From the NCBI GenBank assembly GCA_961205875.1, contig OY540812.1, positions 16,988,001-17,052,000 of the forward strand: a DNA stretch of 64,000 bases. Reading direction: 5' to 3'. This document shows, one piece after another, positions 1 to 13,020 of the stretch (within the stretch, counting starts at the first letter, position 1; each line of letters opens with the position of its first letter). The position numbers and the translations under genes were made by a program. The notes under the pieces were generated by a model. The model did not search any database. It was not told where the DNA came from and saw only the letters and a list, made by a program, of their open reading frames with translations. The stretch is from Sialis fuliginosa (Eukaryota > Arthropoda > Insecta > Megaloptera > Sialidae).

Positions 1-1563
1 TTTTTAATAAGATTTAGAAATTCTTATTTCACATCATTTTGACTTTTTAATACAATTATATGTTTAACGTCAAGACTTTACTTAAGTACCTATATGATAT
101 AACGAATAAAGTATCTATTATGTTATTACATTTGTACACGAAAAAAAACTATCTGCGAAAAATAACGTGATTTTTAAAAGAAACAAAATAATCATGGAAA
201 ATCGTCGTATAGCCCTGTAATTTAAAAATTTCATGAGATACTCATAAATTGATGGGTAAAACTGCAAACATTACAACCTAAACTTATATTATTACAGTTT
301 CAGAGAGTAAAATATTCAAAGTGACCAAGAAAAAAATTTGTTATAAAAAAATACTGAATTATTATTGAAAATATCCTATGATCGACAATTAAAAATTACG
401 GGACAAACTGTAAAAGTTATAATACGTACAAAGTAATAAATTATTAATAAACTGTATTTATTACTGTACTTACTTTAAATTTCATTAAAAGAATATTGAT
501 TTCGAATCGGGGTGTAAACTAGCTCTCGCTAGGGAAGTGTGTTTGTACTTTCTATAAATGCCTTGGAAAGTGATATTTTTAACAATGGGACAAGTACCTT
601 CTAGCTATTTGCATTACGATCTGGTTGATTGGGATATTACCTAATATTAGCCTTCGATCAAGATTACGAACTCAGTCGATGACGCCAGAGCTCTATCACG
701 GAAATTCGGAGATACCGTTCAAGCGCCATTTTGCCAGGAGCAAACTTCTTTTTAAATTGCTCCAGTTTTTGAAATCAAAAATAACTAAAAATTTATAGTT
801 TGATTTTTTAAACTTTTTTTTAAATCTTGTTTAAGAAATTGACTTAACGTAATCCATTGTACGAGTATGTCACGTATTCTTTAATTTAGAAATGTGATTT
901 AATCGTTATCAATATAAGTAAGAACAAACAAACACGCAGAATCCTTGAATTTGTCCGTGGAACCCCAAGGTTCCACGTAACCGTCCTTGAAAAACACTGG
1001 TATAGATTATAGATAATAATATTTAATTATATTGAACTTTTATATAAGATCTACATCTTTATCATTATTTCTAAACACGACCTAATACCTATGTTTTTTT
1101 TAAAATATAGCAGTTTAAATAGCTCAAGAACCACATTTTTAAGACTCCTGATTTTATCTACCCGTATCACACTTCTTACTTTCCTTCCAGTCTGAAAAAA
1201 TTTGATGTCAATACTGTATACAAATCACACATATTATCCGAACTTATATCGCAATTAATATACATACTATAGCTTACGTCATGTCGCTCTATTTATAAAA
1301 TAATATGCGTATACGTGTGGCAACAACAGTGTTAATAATGGAATTATTCATCCGATAAACTAAAATAAAACAACGCAATGTGTTTGAGAATATGCAACGC
1401 TTATTAATATGTATTTTAAAAACAACTGCTCTTTTCTTTGCGACTTAATAATAGAGATCGTATGTACGACTGACTGTACGTGCATTCAAGAGAATTCGAA
1501 CGTACTTATTAATTTTCCTTTGTGATTTAACAGTCTGATTTTAAATAATATTGTTTGTTTAAG
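1..1563. other. Gene-free AT-rich stretch
   Basis: I see no gene, RNA or clear repeat boundary here. The reading frames are short and broken on both strands and the base composition is that of the surrounding spacer. A short self-complementary stretch near 945-985 (aaccccaagg / ttccacgt) is too small to interpret. Confidence 0.5.
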
Positions 1564-2173
1564 GTAGTTCCAGCATGAAATCACTTTTCGACAGATTTGG
1601 CCGAATTTTTTTTCTCGGGTTTATAACAACTTTATTTATGAATTCCTAAAATTTCATAATTTTTGGCCGTTTAGATCGCGAGATATTTAAAGACAAAGTT
1701 CGCGATTTTGAGGGTCATGTCCCATTTAAAGCATGTAAAATGTCCGGTCTCTCCAACTATTTTTTATTATATTAAAAAATTCACTCGACAGAATTGGAAA
1801 AAAAACTAGGAGAGTGTTGAGAAATAATTTTCGAATAAGTTAAAAAAATAAAAATAGCACCTCGCCGTTTTATTATCAAGATGTAATAATTAAAAAAATT
1901 AATTTTCGATCCATTTCCAACCTGTTCACTCAACAGATTATAGTGATCTGGCAACGCTGTGCGCAACGCTCTCTGAAATAGTGTAGAATAAAAACGCGAT
2001 ACTATTTGTACATACTGAGACCATAAACAAAAATACATAAACACTCAGAGCAACGTTGCCAGATCACTGAAACTAACCATATGTAATTGTATGTGTGAAT
2101 GTCTGTGTGCCGAGGCTTCTAAATTTTTATCTATAGTAAATTGTCTGATTATACTATACCACGCTGGAACTAC
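1564..2173. mobile_element. Possible small TIR element with nested hairpin
   Basis: The ends are inverted copies of each other: GTAGTTCCAGC at 1564-1574 and GCTGGAACTAC at 2163-2173. A second inverted pair lies inside: AGTGATCTGGCAACGCTG at 1942-1959 and its near-complement at about 2049-2068. This suggests a miniature element carrying a hairpin, or one element nested in another. No clean target duplication was found, so the outer boundary is tentative. The 87-codon minus-strand frame inside does not resemble a protein. Confidence 0.4.
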
Positions 2174-2262
2174 GTTAAAAATGTTTATTGACAATTGTTA
2201 TAGAACTCTCAAAATCTTCCTTTTATACCAATGTTTATGTGATTAAAATCTTTCCTTATATC

Positions 2263-2684
2263 CAGTGGCGTATTTACGTTAAGTGCCGCCCTGGACCAAA
2301 AAAAAATGCCGCCCTGGGTAAAAAATAATTGACGCTCTGGGCAAAAAAATTATCGCCCTGGTCAAAAAAAAATTGCCACCCTGGTAAAAAAAAATTGCCG
2401 CCCCTTTACTAAGGGAAAATATTATATATTTTGAACAGAATTTTTTTTACAAATAATGATAAAAATATAATGTACATAAAAAACTGAGCTTTTTTTTTAG
2501 TCACATTAATGGAAATTTCAAATTTTATAAAATTTGTAATACAGAGAAATAAAAACTTGAAGACCTTTTTTTTTTTTTTAAGTCACGCTACTCATTTTTT
2601 ATTTCCCTATATTAAATTTTAAAAATCTACCGCCCCTCTCGGCCTGCCGCCCTAGGCCATGGCCCCATGGTAAATACGCCTCTG
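2263..2684. mobile_element. hAT-like MITE, 422 bp
   Basis: The left end starts CAGTGGCGTATTTACG and the right end is a diverged inverted copy ending in ACGCCTCTG. The 8-bp direct repeat CTTATATC flanks both sides (2255-2262 and 2685-2692). An 8-bp duplication with a CAGTGG-type terminus is characteristic of hAT transposons. The interior has repeated GCCGCCCTGG motifs and no coding sequence, so the copy is non-autonomous. Confidence 0.75.
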
Positions 2685-2804
2685 CTTATATCGAAAAGTT
2701 TTAATAACTTATTTACGCTCCCAATAAAATAATAGTCAATCTTTCGACGAGTATCGCTAGTGCGACTGACAATTGTGTTATGTTGTCTATGGATTTTACA
2801 GCGT

Positions 2805-3167
2805 CAGGGCCGTAACTACAGGCTCGGGGGCCCTGGGGCAAGAAGAGGCCGAGGGGCCCCCAAAATATGAAAAATTGAAGACCTTTTTTTTATCCTTACT
2901 TGCAAATGTACCACTTATGTTAGTGTAATTTAGATTTTAATGACCTTTTTTTGTCGACAATCTCAAGTTTTTTATGTAAATGTACATTTCCTATACTATA
3001 ACTTTATTTTCATGAATAATAAATGTAAAATTCAAGTTGACAACGAAAAAAAAAGTCATTAAAATCAAAATTTGCATTTTCAAGAACCAAATAAAAATAA
3101 AAATAAAAGTTTTACGCTGCCGCGAGGGCACCCTTCCCCGGCTGCCCTGGTGGTAGTTACGGCCCTG
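2805..3167. mobile_element. hAT-like MITE, 363 bp
   Basis: The left end CAGGGCCGTAACTACAGG and the right end GTAGTTACGGCCCTG are inverted copies. The flanks are TACAGCGT (2797-2804) and TACAGCAT (3168-3175), an 8-bp target duplication with one mismatch. There is no transposase. It lies only 120 bp from another hAT-like MITE. Confidence 0.7.
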
Positions 3168-3502
3168 TACAGCATGCAATACATAGACCATATAACACAA
3201 TTCGGTACCTTGTAAAGTAATTGGAATTTGCTTTTCACACAGAACTAGTGGCACCGAAGCCAGGGGGGCAGTTGCCCCTCCAAAATTTTCAGTGGGGGTG
3301 CAGACTACTTTTTACCCCCTCAAAATTTGGATCCTGTTTTTTTTTATGGCGGGTTTGAAGCGACGTGCTGTTATTTACGTTCTGTAATTTTTTTACTAAT
3401 AAAAAATATTTAATTTTTGTAAACTGATGTTAAAGCTCACAAACAAATTATAAAATTAAACCATAAGTCCAGTCAGAGACAAAGAAAAATAAAAAGTGAG
3501 TG

Positions 3503-3644
3503 CAGTGAAACCTCGTTAGTACGTTTTTTTCTTTTTTTTAGGTCCCGGCATTCTTCTATAAGACCCTACGTTAAAATATTTGGTTAGTATGTTTTACGTG
3601 TTTTCTTCCAGTCCCTTTAAAAACATACTAACGAGATTCCACTG
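3503..3644. mobile_element. pogo/Tigger-like MITE, 142 bp
   Basis: The left end CAGTGAAACCTCGTTAGTACG and the right end ACTAACGAGATTCCACTG are inverted copies of the CAGTGRAAYCTCGTTA type typical of pogo-family (Tc1/mariner superfamily) elements. The element is short and non-coding. A TA target duplication is not clear on the left. It sits within a longer stretch (about 3245-3810) that itself looks like a decayed element rich in GGGGGCAG / CTGCCCCC ends. Confidence 0.5.
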
Positions 3645-3809
3645 TATTTCTATTAATTTTTATTTTTTAACAAATAATACGATATTAATCAAACTAAAGA
3701 AAATTTAAGTCAATTTTTTGAAAGTCAAAAAAATTAGGTCCGCTTAATTTTTGAGGTTCATACTGCCCCCTCCCCCAGAAAATATTGGTTCCAGCGCCGT
3801 TGATTGTAT

Positions 3810-3990
3810 ACAAGATAATTTTCATAATATCACTACTGTTTTAATATCATTGGTGTTTAATTACCCCGCGTGCGAGAAACTTGTTAAACACTTCATGATA
3901 CTTCAAGGGAATTATCATAATATAGGTTTGATCCCCATTTGGAAGTGCTTGTTAGTTAATAAACTTTGTTAGCTCCTTTATAATACCGGG
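3810..3990 (+). repeat. Dispersed repeat, shared with 24242-24556
   Basis: This stretch is similar, in reverse complement, to 24242-24556. Shared motifs include TTTTCATAATATC, CACTGTTTTAAT, AACACTTCATGA and GGAAGTGCTTG. It is a truncated copy of the same miniature element family. The 73-codon frame across it is probably fortuitous. Confidence 0.5.
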
Positions 3991-4207
3991 CATAGAAGAA
4001 TATTACATTTTCTTTTTAATGTTGCATTTGCAGCCTAGGTGCAAGGTACAAAATTCCGCCCCTTTTGATATATGGATATGAATCATATTCATACTGATTC
4101 ATAAAAACTGATATACATACTTGTATCTTGAATAAAATACTATTTAAAATGTTATACATAAACAATCTTTTCTAATAATCATTTATCGCATACTTATAGT
4201 TATAATG

Positions 4208-5547
4208 CAGTGGTCTTCAAACTTTGTCGCTTTACGGAACCCTTAGAGACCGTTCACACGGCGCCGCCGTAACTGCTTTCCCCCGTGTCAATGCATTTCA
4301 TATTAGAGCGTTCACACGACACACACGCGGTCGAGCTGCCGTATACGGTTGACCGTGTATCGTGTGAACACTCTCATATGAAATGCATTGCCACTACTAG
4401 GCGCACGGGAAAAAGCCGTTACGGGAAAAAAACGTTACGGCGCCATGTAAACGGACTCTTATAAGTATATGGTTTATTCGGTGAACCCCTTTCCAGTTTT
4501 AGATAATCATATCTTAATGTAATATTAAAAGTAAAACATGTTGGTTATATTATATATAGAGGTACGTTATGCTAAAGTTTTATATTTTTTATTACATAAA
4601 ATTAACGTAATTTACTCATTAATAGCATCAATTCGTCCCCAGATCTCTCCTCAAACTGTGGAATTTTGGCTCTATTTTTGTTATCTGCAGTCGCATTTCA
4701 TATTCTGTTTTTTTTTTGACGGAATACATGTATTTTAAAAACGCCTTTAGGTTTCCATAGAAAACTAGGAAACCTTATAGTTTCCCAATGTCCGTCCTCA
4801 AAAATTTTAAGCCGATTAAGATGAAATTTGGTATACGGACGAAGACTGATAACATAAAAACATAAATGATAAGATTTAAAAAAAAAAATTTTTTTGGACC
4901 CCCTTTCCATAAACTGAAATGTGAACTCACATTCATTAGATAAGTCTCCTAAAATGCCACAAAAAATGTTAAATGATTTTTTTATTTTAACCCTTCAGTC
5001 ACTTTATATTTGCATTTAAATGTCGTTATCAGCGTCGTCCCCCCCACCGCCCTAATTTCCAAACTATCAATTAAAAAAATCTGAAAAAAATTCAGAATGT
5101 AGCTTTTAATTAGAAAATTATAACGAACACTGTCAAAATTATTTTGGACCCCCTCCATAGACTGAAAATTGTACTAAATTTTTTTTTCACTTACCCCATT
5201 GAGTGGGGTATCATTCGATAGGTCTCCTAAAATGCAACAAAAAATGTTATATAACCTTTTGATTTTAACCCTTCAGTTACGATATATTTGCATTGAAATG
5301 TCGTTATCAGAGCGTCCGTTGACATAACTCTTGTTTATAAATCGTAATGACTACGGAAACCTATTATGTGTGTGCCCAACACGCACTTGGCCGTTTTTTT
5401 TAATTTTTAAATATATAACTAAATGTATCTTTATAGTTTTTTAGTAAATAAACATTAGTCAACTAGTGTGAGTGCTTTATGATTTTTTTTTTTGACTCGT
5501 AGAACCATCAGAGAGGGGTTCCGCGGAACACAGTTTGAAGACCACTG
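4208..5547. mobile_element. Non-autonomous hAT-like element, 1.34 kb
   Basis: Terminal inverted repeats CAGTGGTCTTCAAACT and its complement (AGTTTGAAGACCACTG with small differences inside) bound the element. GTTATAATG flanks it on both sides (4199-4207 and 5548-5556), a 9-bp direct repeat. Inside, 4244-4462 is a GC-rich imperfect palindrome, and 4940-5030 recurs at 5215-5305 (shared TCTCCTAAAATGC and TTTTAACCCTTCAGT). No transposase frame is present. Confidence 0.7.
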
Positions 5548-5879
5548 GTTATAATGTAATGATATATTATAAATAAAATACAAAATAAATATTAAATTAA
5601 GATATCAATTTAATACAACAACAAATACACAAAATGTCATGTGACGTAAACATTCCCCTACACGCCACCCACCCAGTCATACACAAAACCAACGGGTACG
5701 CGGAAGTATATCTACGCAAAAGCAACAGGTTGTTGACATTTGTCACCCTTTTGCGACATAAATACAAACTAAAATCCGCGACTGCGAAAAATACTGTCCT
5801 TCAGTTTTGTAGCTAATATATATAATGAATAATTAATATGAATAAGTTACTGTTTCAGTTAAAAACTTTGAGTCAATAT

Positions 5880-6455
5880 ATGAAAATCGAACAATTAATT
5901 ATGTTTTATTATGCACACGTGTTTTCAATAATGAAATATGGAGTAATAATGTGGGGCCGAAGCACTGATGTAAAAGAATTTTTATAATTAAAAAAAAAAT
6001 CATGAGAGTAATTTTTCGATTATCATCACGAGAGACATGTAAAGACATATTTAAAGAACATCGAATATTGACTTTTCCGAGTATATACATATATGAATTA
6101 ATTACTTATATGCATCAGAAAAAATATTTTACAATGTCAAAAACACAGGGACATTATAATACAAGATCGAAATATATATATGATTTCATGCATAAAACAA
6201 GTTTCTACGAGAAAACGCCTATTTATGCTGGTTTCAAAATTTATGAAAAATTGCCGGATATAAAAAAATGAAATAATATCTGCTAAATTTAAAACAAAAA
6301 TTAAAAGTTATTTGCTGAATATGGTTCCTTATGAAGTTGATGAGATAGTAGAATTATAGTTGTGTATATTTTTTATATATTTTTTGTTTTTATATATTAC
6401 TGCTGTTTTGACTTTTTGTATACCTGTACTGGTCATTGTCAAATAAAAATATTAT
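5880..6455 (+). pseudogene. Decayed non-LTR retrotransposon 3' end
   Basis: Two broken frames encode the C-terminal part of a LINE-type ORF2. One (about 5893-5988) reads through KYGVIMWGRS, the usual YG-I-WG motif, to a stop. The next (6002-6271) reads on through HYNTRSK, the conserved H-YNTR-K block, to YEKLP. This pattern follows the thumb region of reverse transcriptase in Jockey/CR1-like elements. The sequence ends in an AATAAAAATATTATTATTA tail at about 6440-6460, typical of a retrotransposon 3' end. It is 5'-truncated and frameshifted, so it is dead. Confidence 0.65.
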
Positions 6456-6464
6456 TATTATAGA

Positions 6465-6884
6465 TACTGGCACCAGTCTGGGATATGCCCCCGTTATGGC
6501 TATTTTTTAATTAAATGTACCTACTTAATTATAAATATTTGTTGATATCTGATTACTACTTTCAGCGTTATTTGGTGACAATCGGCCAATAGGTGTCAAA
6601 AGAGACGATTCTTTATTTTATATCTTTTGTGTCGTAGTGCTTATCATTTTGTAATCATTTGAAAGGTTTTACTGTATCCATTACTGGAGAAAAAACATTA
6701 ACAAAATAAAAGGCTATAATTTAAAAAAACAAACAATATTTGCGGACTTTTGTAATTAAATTGATTAAATAAAGAGTTACTTGTTTTATTAGTAACATGA
6801 GTTCATGAGAATTACAAAAAAGAAGCCCGTCAATCACAAAAACAGTAAACCTTGCTCTTATAGCGGCCATAACTGGTGCCAGTA
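6465..6884. mobile_element. Possible Tc1/mariner-type MITE
   Basis: TACTGGCACCAGT at 6465-6477 is matched by ACTGGTGCCAGTA at 6872-6884, with further matching a few bases inward (GTTATGGC / GCCATAAC). TA at both outer edges fits a TA target duplication. No coding content is seen. Confidence 0.45.
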
Positions 6885-8427
6885 ATTGTAAGTAAGCTTA
6901 TCTAATCGTGTAAAATAAAACTAATGTTAAGTAAAACCATAATGAACAAATCAAAAAACAATAATAATACTGGGAAACGTCTCGAACTTATACCCTAAAA
7001 AAAGAAACAGAAACTGACTACCCCTGAAATCGTCACAACCCAAGCTGCTAAAATTATTTACATAGCCATTGCAAAGATTATGCCACGTCTAATGTAAGAC
7101 ACATTCCTCCAGCTTTGCCACTGATTATCGTTCGGATTGACCTATGTACTTGAACCGTTTATCATTGCGTTTTCTTTATTAACTAGATTAACATAAAGTA
7201 AATAATTAAATACCCTTCCTCTAAGGTTACAAATAATGTTATATAAACCAAAACGATTTTAAATCATACTTCATACAAAAAGTGTAACATGAAGTATACA
7301 AAAATTGCAGCAGTAATAATAATTGTAACAAATATTAAAGACCATGAGTCAAATATTGTCTGAATCATCATTTAAATGACATCAGCGTGAATAATAATAT
7401 GTTAAATGAACTACAGCTATACCACTCAATAAATGTTTACATCTTACTATAAGTAGACACAATAAAAAGCTCGTAAAGTACATACATACATAAAATATAA
7501 ATTATGTATTTGACAGTATTTTTTTAAATTTTGTTTAGTAAAAAGCTAAAATTTTCATTGTTCTTAAAATGAAATGTAAGTAATATTTAGGAAAAAGTAT
7601 TTATCCCTATGTATATATAATATATATCTAAGAGTTGATATCCTTTTCAGAAATAATTTTTATCTTTTATATTTTAATTAATAAAATACACTCACGGAAA
7701 AAATTAAAGGACCACTTTTATTTTTCGAAAAAATTGCTCATTTTCAAAGTAATGCCGATAGATGAAATATGATCCGTTTTTCTCTTATAGGGTACGAAAA
7801 TTGAAGGAAATTTTATCATCTTTTCGAATTTAGGGGTATTTTTGTGTTATTAAACTTATTTTTGTGATCAAATCGCGGTTTAATAAAAAATAAAAAATAG
7901 ATTTTTTTTTGTAATTTTGAAAGATGCCCACGGGGATGTTAAAACTTTTTTCTAAAATTTCAAGATAACCGTTTTGTAGGAAATTTTTTCAGCTTTAAAA
8001 CGCTTTTTCAAATTTGTTTTATAATTTTTTGGTGTCGCGATGTTCGAGTTTGAATGAAAAAAGTACCAAACGACCATAAAGGACCTAATGTTCGTCACAC
8101 AGAAAAGAAAAAAAAAGAATATTGAAGCTTAAATAATTAAGTTCAATTAATATTAATATTAATCACGGTATAATTTTGATAGATATTGCCAATATTTTAT
8201 AACAATTTCTCACGACGCACAGTGGGTCTAAATCACACATTTTTGGGAGAAATTTCGCTTCAAGTCAATTTTCAACCAATGTAGTCAGCCGCATTTAAAA
8301 GGTAAGTAGTTGTATTTTCTGAAAATTACCCAAAAAATAGCCAATTCACTCTAAATCATCCCCTTAAATGTAAATATGTAGATTTGTTCACGCATGTTTA
8401 CACAAATTACACATACTATATAATAAG
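6885..8427. other. Gene-free AT-rich stretch with old repeat remnants
   Basis: No gene is visible. From about 7690 the text (CACGGAAAAAATTAAAGGAC...) resembles a decayed repetitive element, but I could not find a matching second end. Confidence 0.4.
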
Positions 8428-8429
8428 TA

Positions 8430-8767
8430 TAGGTAAACGTCGTTTTACGCCGGGGTTCCGTTCCGAGAGACACCGGCGTAAAAAAAAATCGGCGTAAAAT
8501 GAACACAAATATAATGGACGATATAATTTTATTATTTTTTATTTTTCTTAAAAACAAAACGAAAACTCGGAAACAATTTCACACACACAATAGGCTGCTC
8601 GCGTACACGGTAATAGAATAAAACAACGTGTAAAAGTGTGTCTGCTATTAGAATCGCGGCGCCTACTGTCATCTGGTGTCGGCCGAACCGGGGAATCCCA
8701 CGCCGGCACCAACCGGCGTAATTGTGAATCGGCGTAAATCGAACCGGCGCAAAACGACGTTTACCTG
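8430..8767. mobile_element. Tc1/mariner-like MITE, 338 bp
   Basis: The left end TAGGTAAACGTCGTTTTACG and the right end (reverse complement CAGGTAAACGTCGTTTTGCG) are near-identical inverted repeats flanked by TA. Internal GGCGTAAA motifs recur several times. There is no transposase. Confidence 0.65.
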
Positions 8768-9111
8768 TACTAACAAATTAATCTTTATATTTGTGCAGTA
8801 TACTCGTATATTATCTTACTCTATTTATTAATTTATGAATTTATTACGATAGTTATACGATAACTATTAGTGTGTATAGAACAACGTGTTAAACCTATAA
8901 CCCGATCGGTTGATTAGAATTTCGTTTCTGCTTCCCACCAACCGTAAAAAAGTGGTTTCGAGAAAAACGGTCTCTTCTATGCGCTATAACTTCGTAAATA
9001 CTTTGAATTTCGGTCTACAATTTTCACAGTATACTCTCAATATACTTTACTTTCAAAATATTATGTCAAAAAAATCGAAAATTTAAAGTCGTCACACCGC
9101 AATACTTAACA

Positions 9112-9447
9112 GGGTGTCGACTGTTTTTTGAAAATAAAATTCCCTGACTTTTCCCTGACCACAGATTCAAAATTTCCTGACCACTAGAGGCTCGGGGGCA
9201 AGAAGTGATCGAGAGGCTCCCAAAATGTGCAAAAAATTTGAAGACCTTTTTTTTGCTCGTTAACTGAAATTTATACACTTTTTTCTTCTTCACTGACTTC
9301 CCTGATATAATAAATTCCCTGACGTTCCAAAAAAATGTAATAAATTCCCTGATTTTCAGAATTTTAAAGAAATTCCCTGACTTTCCCTGACCACTTTAGG
9401 CTTTCCTGACTTTTCCGTGATTTTCCCTGACTTTCCAGAAAGTGAAC
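9112..9447. mobile_element. hAT-like MITE with CAGGGTGT ends
   Basis: The left end CAGGGTGTCGACTG and the right end CAGAAAGTGAACACCCTG are inverted. The interior is a run of repeated TTCCCTGACTTTCC units, a composition I recognise from CAGGGTGTTC-type hAT miniature elements. The target duplication is not clean. Confidence 0.55.
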
Positions 9448-9453
9448 ACCCTG

Positions 9454-11029
9454 TACTACCTTAAGTAAAAAATTAGGTATACTCATCTAGGAAGAAAATT
9501 ATTAAAAAATGCAATATTTAATATCATTTTCTTTAGAATATTTTAAGAAAGAATAAAATCAAAAACTCACTTTAATACGTTAAAAGTAAATTAAGATGAA
9601 TTTATGTATAAAAACAGCTAAATTATATTTCATTGGTGTATTTAGAGTTTTGAGTAGAACCACCTGTGAGGCCTCTAAAAATCCTAATAAAATGCCTACG
9701 TTGACTACGCCTAAAACCGCTAAAAATCAAATAAAAATTTATTAAATTTTAGTTCTAATCCCCCCCTGCAACGAATTTGTGTTTTGTTAATTGATTATAT
9801 TCTTGAATTCATTCCGTCCCTTTCATTCTACGAATGTCTCGAGGACCAACACAAATAAAAAAGAACTTAAAGTGTGTCTGTGCCTGCTTTGTGTATGTAC
9901 AACGCTAGGTGTCGGGTGTTGAAAAAGCATTATACAAAATAAAAACAAGCATACGTTATTCAGAATAGTGTGAAGTAATTAACTTGTATGACAAGGATAT
10001 GAAGTAAGAAAAGCCTTTCATTCGAAGCCGTTTTCAATTTATTAAGTAGTTTGAAACCGTCACAATTGTACTGGACTTATAATTTATTACAAAAAATATA
10101 GTTTCCATACATTTTATAAGGCTGCACACAAGATCGAAAAAATCGCGTCTCGGCGTTTAGTCCTAATATTTTATTATATTTTGATTTTATTTATTTATGT
10201 TAAATACAAATAACATTAAAATTAATGGTATACCCACAATTATATGTGTATCGGTTATTACTTTTAATATAAATATAATAAATAATTACTTTTAATATAA
10301 ATATAAATAAAAAAAATTTTGAAATCATTCTTCAGTAATTTCAAAATATGTCAAAAATCGCATTTTAATTTAAAATCTTCATATTTAGGCAATACGTATA
10401 GTATGAAAACTATGTGTATATTTGATAATCCTAAACTGACAACTCGCAGATTTTTTTCGTACTTTCTATTTGAAATTTTTTCCACTTAATTTAACGGTCT
10501 ACATTATTCCAGTGGCGTAGCTAATGCTATACGTGTATCCTAACAGTTTTATCTTATTATTATTTTTATGGGAAAGCGGAAGTTTTAAATAAAAAATTAT
10601 TTACAAAAAAATTCTCATGAAAATATCTATTAATAGAAAAAAATTATTTGTAGGTACAGGAAATATATAGTTTTTTACTTACGATATAATAATTTTTTTT
10701 TACTTATGATATAATAATTATGTTGACACCGTACGAATGAATACGAACATGAACTATGAATTACATTAATATACGCGCTCCTTTTCAATTAGAATGTAGG
10801 TAAAATTAATTAATTAGTTTTTAACTTTGCTAAAGGTTTTAATCTGCGGTACGGGGAGTGTCGAACCTCGTGTATTAGTGAATACGTGAAGCTCGACTCG
10901 CAATTTACATTTTTTTAGTCTGGTAGGATATAGGCAATGTAGGGGTATCAAAAATCACTGGACTCTAAACCCAGGTCTATACATAGTACATACATCTCGC
11001 ACTGTATGATAGTAAGTAGTTAATTAAAT
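9454..11029. other. Gene-free AT-rich stretch
   Basis: No gene is supported. A short local duplication of TTTACTTACGATATAATAAT occurs at about 10674-10730, and an isolated MITE-like end (CAGTGGCGTAGCTAATGC) sits at 10510. Confidence 0.4.
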
Positions 11030-11709
11030 TAAAACGGCCAAAAAATGACCCTAAAAATATATTTTTTTTCGCCCGTTTGGGGGTCCGCAAATATTTAATT
11101 AACACACAGACATTAATCACACAAAAAATGAGTGTAGGAATAGTTTCAAAGATATAAGGTATCAAAGTAATTGTAACATGTATAGAACGTTCAAATGAAC
11201 GAAATTATCTAAATTTATAAAACGATATAAAATATATCTACATTAAATTATAGGAATTAATTAATTGCCAATAACATCGACTATCCAAACATAAAACTAC
11301 CCCCGAAACAACTACTGCTGTCCTTTCAACTACACTATAAGGTTTCGAGTTTTATCTAATGATCTTCATAAAAATTCAGGTTGCAACTTGGGTATAGGGG
11401 GTAGTTGAAGGGGTCGTAGTAGTTTTTTAGGGGGCATTTTTATGTTTGAATCGTCGAAGTTATTAGCATTTAACTAATTCCTACCATTTTTTTATATCGT
11501 TTTATAATTTTCTATCATTACGTACATTTAAATGTTCTTCATGTTTCAATTACTTTGACCCCTTATATCTTTGAAACTATTCCTATGCTCATTTTTTATG
11601 ATTAATATCTCATCATAAGACATCATTTAATTAAACTACAAATTAATTTAATATTGCAGACCCCCAAACGGACAATTTTTAGGATTACTCTTTAATCGTT
11701 TAAGTTTTT
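11030..11709. mobile_element. Foldback element, about 680 bp
   Basis: Arms of about 310 bp (11030-11341 and 11392-11709) are imperfect inverted copies around a 50-bp loop. Paired landmarks are CCGTTTGGGGGTC / GACCCCCAAACGG near the ends, AGTTTCAAAGATATAAGG / CCTTATATCTTTGAAACT in the middle, and CAAACATAAAA / TTTTATGTTTG near the loop. There is no coding content. The divergence between arms indicates an older insertion than the one at 16443. Confidence 0.7.
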
Positions 11710-12864
11710 ACCCCAAAAATGTTAACCAATATTTTTGGTTAAAAAAAATATTGTATATTTTTAGAAATAAGTGAAACATTGAAAGTTTCCTAAAAATATT
11801 TAACAATAATAACTCTTTGAAAGTACGTATTTTGTTACATTCTCTTTAATCTTTATCTACCTATGTAATATTTGAAAGTCACAAATCAACTTGTGTCCGA
11901 AAGCAATTTATCATAATATAACTGAAAATAAATACAACTACAAATCATGCATACATCCATATGTACTATGTAAATTAAGTACCTCTATATCAATAATAAT
12001 TTTAAAAATCAAAGACATTGCGTGTATAAATTTAAATCTTCACTAAAGCACTTGCGCAAAAAAGCAAATATTTTTCCATCAAAAAATATATATAAACACA
12101 AGATAGTAAATAACCCACACAAGTTTTTTCATTTTTTAACAATCGATTTTAATAATTTAAATAACATTGTTTGATATAAAAATACGCGCGCAGTTCTAAT
12201 ACATTTGAATAGACAAAGCTCACTGGATTCGGTCGACCGCGACGTGTCAAAAGTCAGTCGGTAACGTAGAACGCTGTGTTGCCATACATGACCGAACTCT
12301 AGCGACAGTTCATGAAACTTACAAAATATATCAACAATGAATGCCATACCCGCCATACCGTTTATTCAAATTAAAAACTCACAGAAAATTTTAATCAGTC
12401 TTGAGTAATTCAATAAAACTATTGCAATTACAATAAACACGCTCGTGAGATAGAAATTTCATAATAAATACATATGCACTCTGCACTTATAAATGCATAA
12501 TAAACAACATAAAATTTAATATTAACAAACATTAAATTATGAAAATATGTTTTACGATGGTTACACATTATACGTAAAATACGCTTTGACTCATATTTTC
12601 AAGAAAAAAGTATACTTTCTGTATTTCCTGTTACCACACTTTCTCAACAAAAGTACATAATATGCGATTGTTTATTGAGAATAACAATGATAACAATTAA
12701 CAACAGATGCGTTCCATAAAAAACACAATGTTACAAATTCTAATCTTCGATAATTGTATTTGTAAATATATACATGTTCACGACAGTAGCGTAGCTACAA
12801 TGAGGCTCAAGAGAAGGGAGGGTGGGCACCTGAAATTTTATATATACTTCAACTGTATGGAGGT
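11710..12864. other. Gene-free stretch with a possible promoter-like island
   Basis: Mostly AT-rich and empty. The segment 12180-12360 is less AT-rich. On the minus strand it holds an ATG (12356) followed after 34 bases by a GTAAGTTT donor. That could be a tiny first exon of a gene running leftwards, but nothing downstream supports it. Confidence 0.3.
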
Positions 12865-13020
12865 CAGTGGCGTAACCAATAAGGGGGCCTAGGGACCTGG
12901 CCTCTCCGTAATGTTGTAACCGTCGAAGAGCTAGATTGTTACAACATATAATAATATGTAAAATGTATTTTATATGTCAATACCCCACCCTCCTTAAAAA
13001 ATCTTAGTTACGCCACTGAA
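12865..13020. mobile_element. CAGTGGCGTAAC-type MITE
   Basis: CAGTGGCGTAACCAA at the left is matched by TTAGTTACGCCACTG at the right. The interior is short and non-coding. No clear target duplication was found. The terminus matches the family of hAT-like miniature elements seen elsewhere in the window. Confidence 0.55.

Noticed and set aside
12129-12356. 75-codon minus-strand frame beginning MAGMAFIVDIF
   Set aside because: A good donor lies 34 bases after the ATG, so the long frame is unlikely, and no partner exon was found. Kept only as a comment in the region entry.
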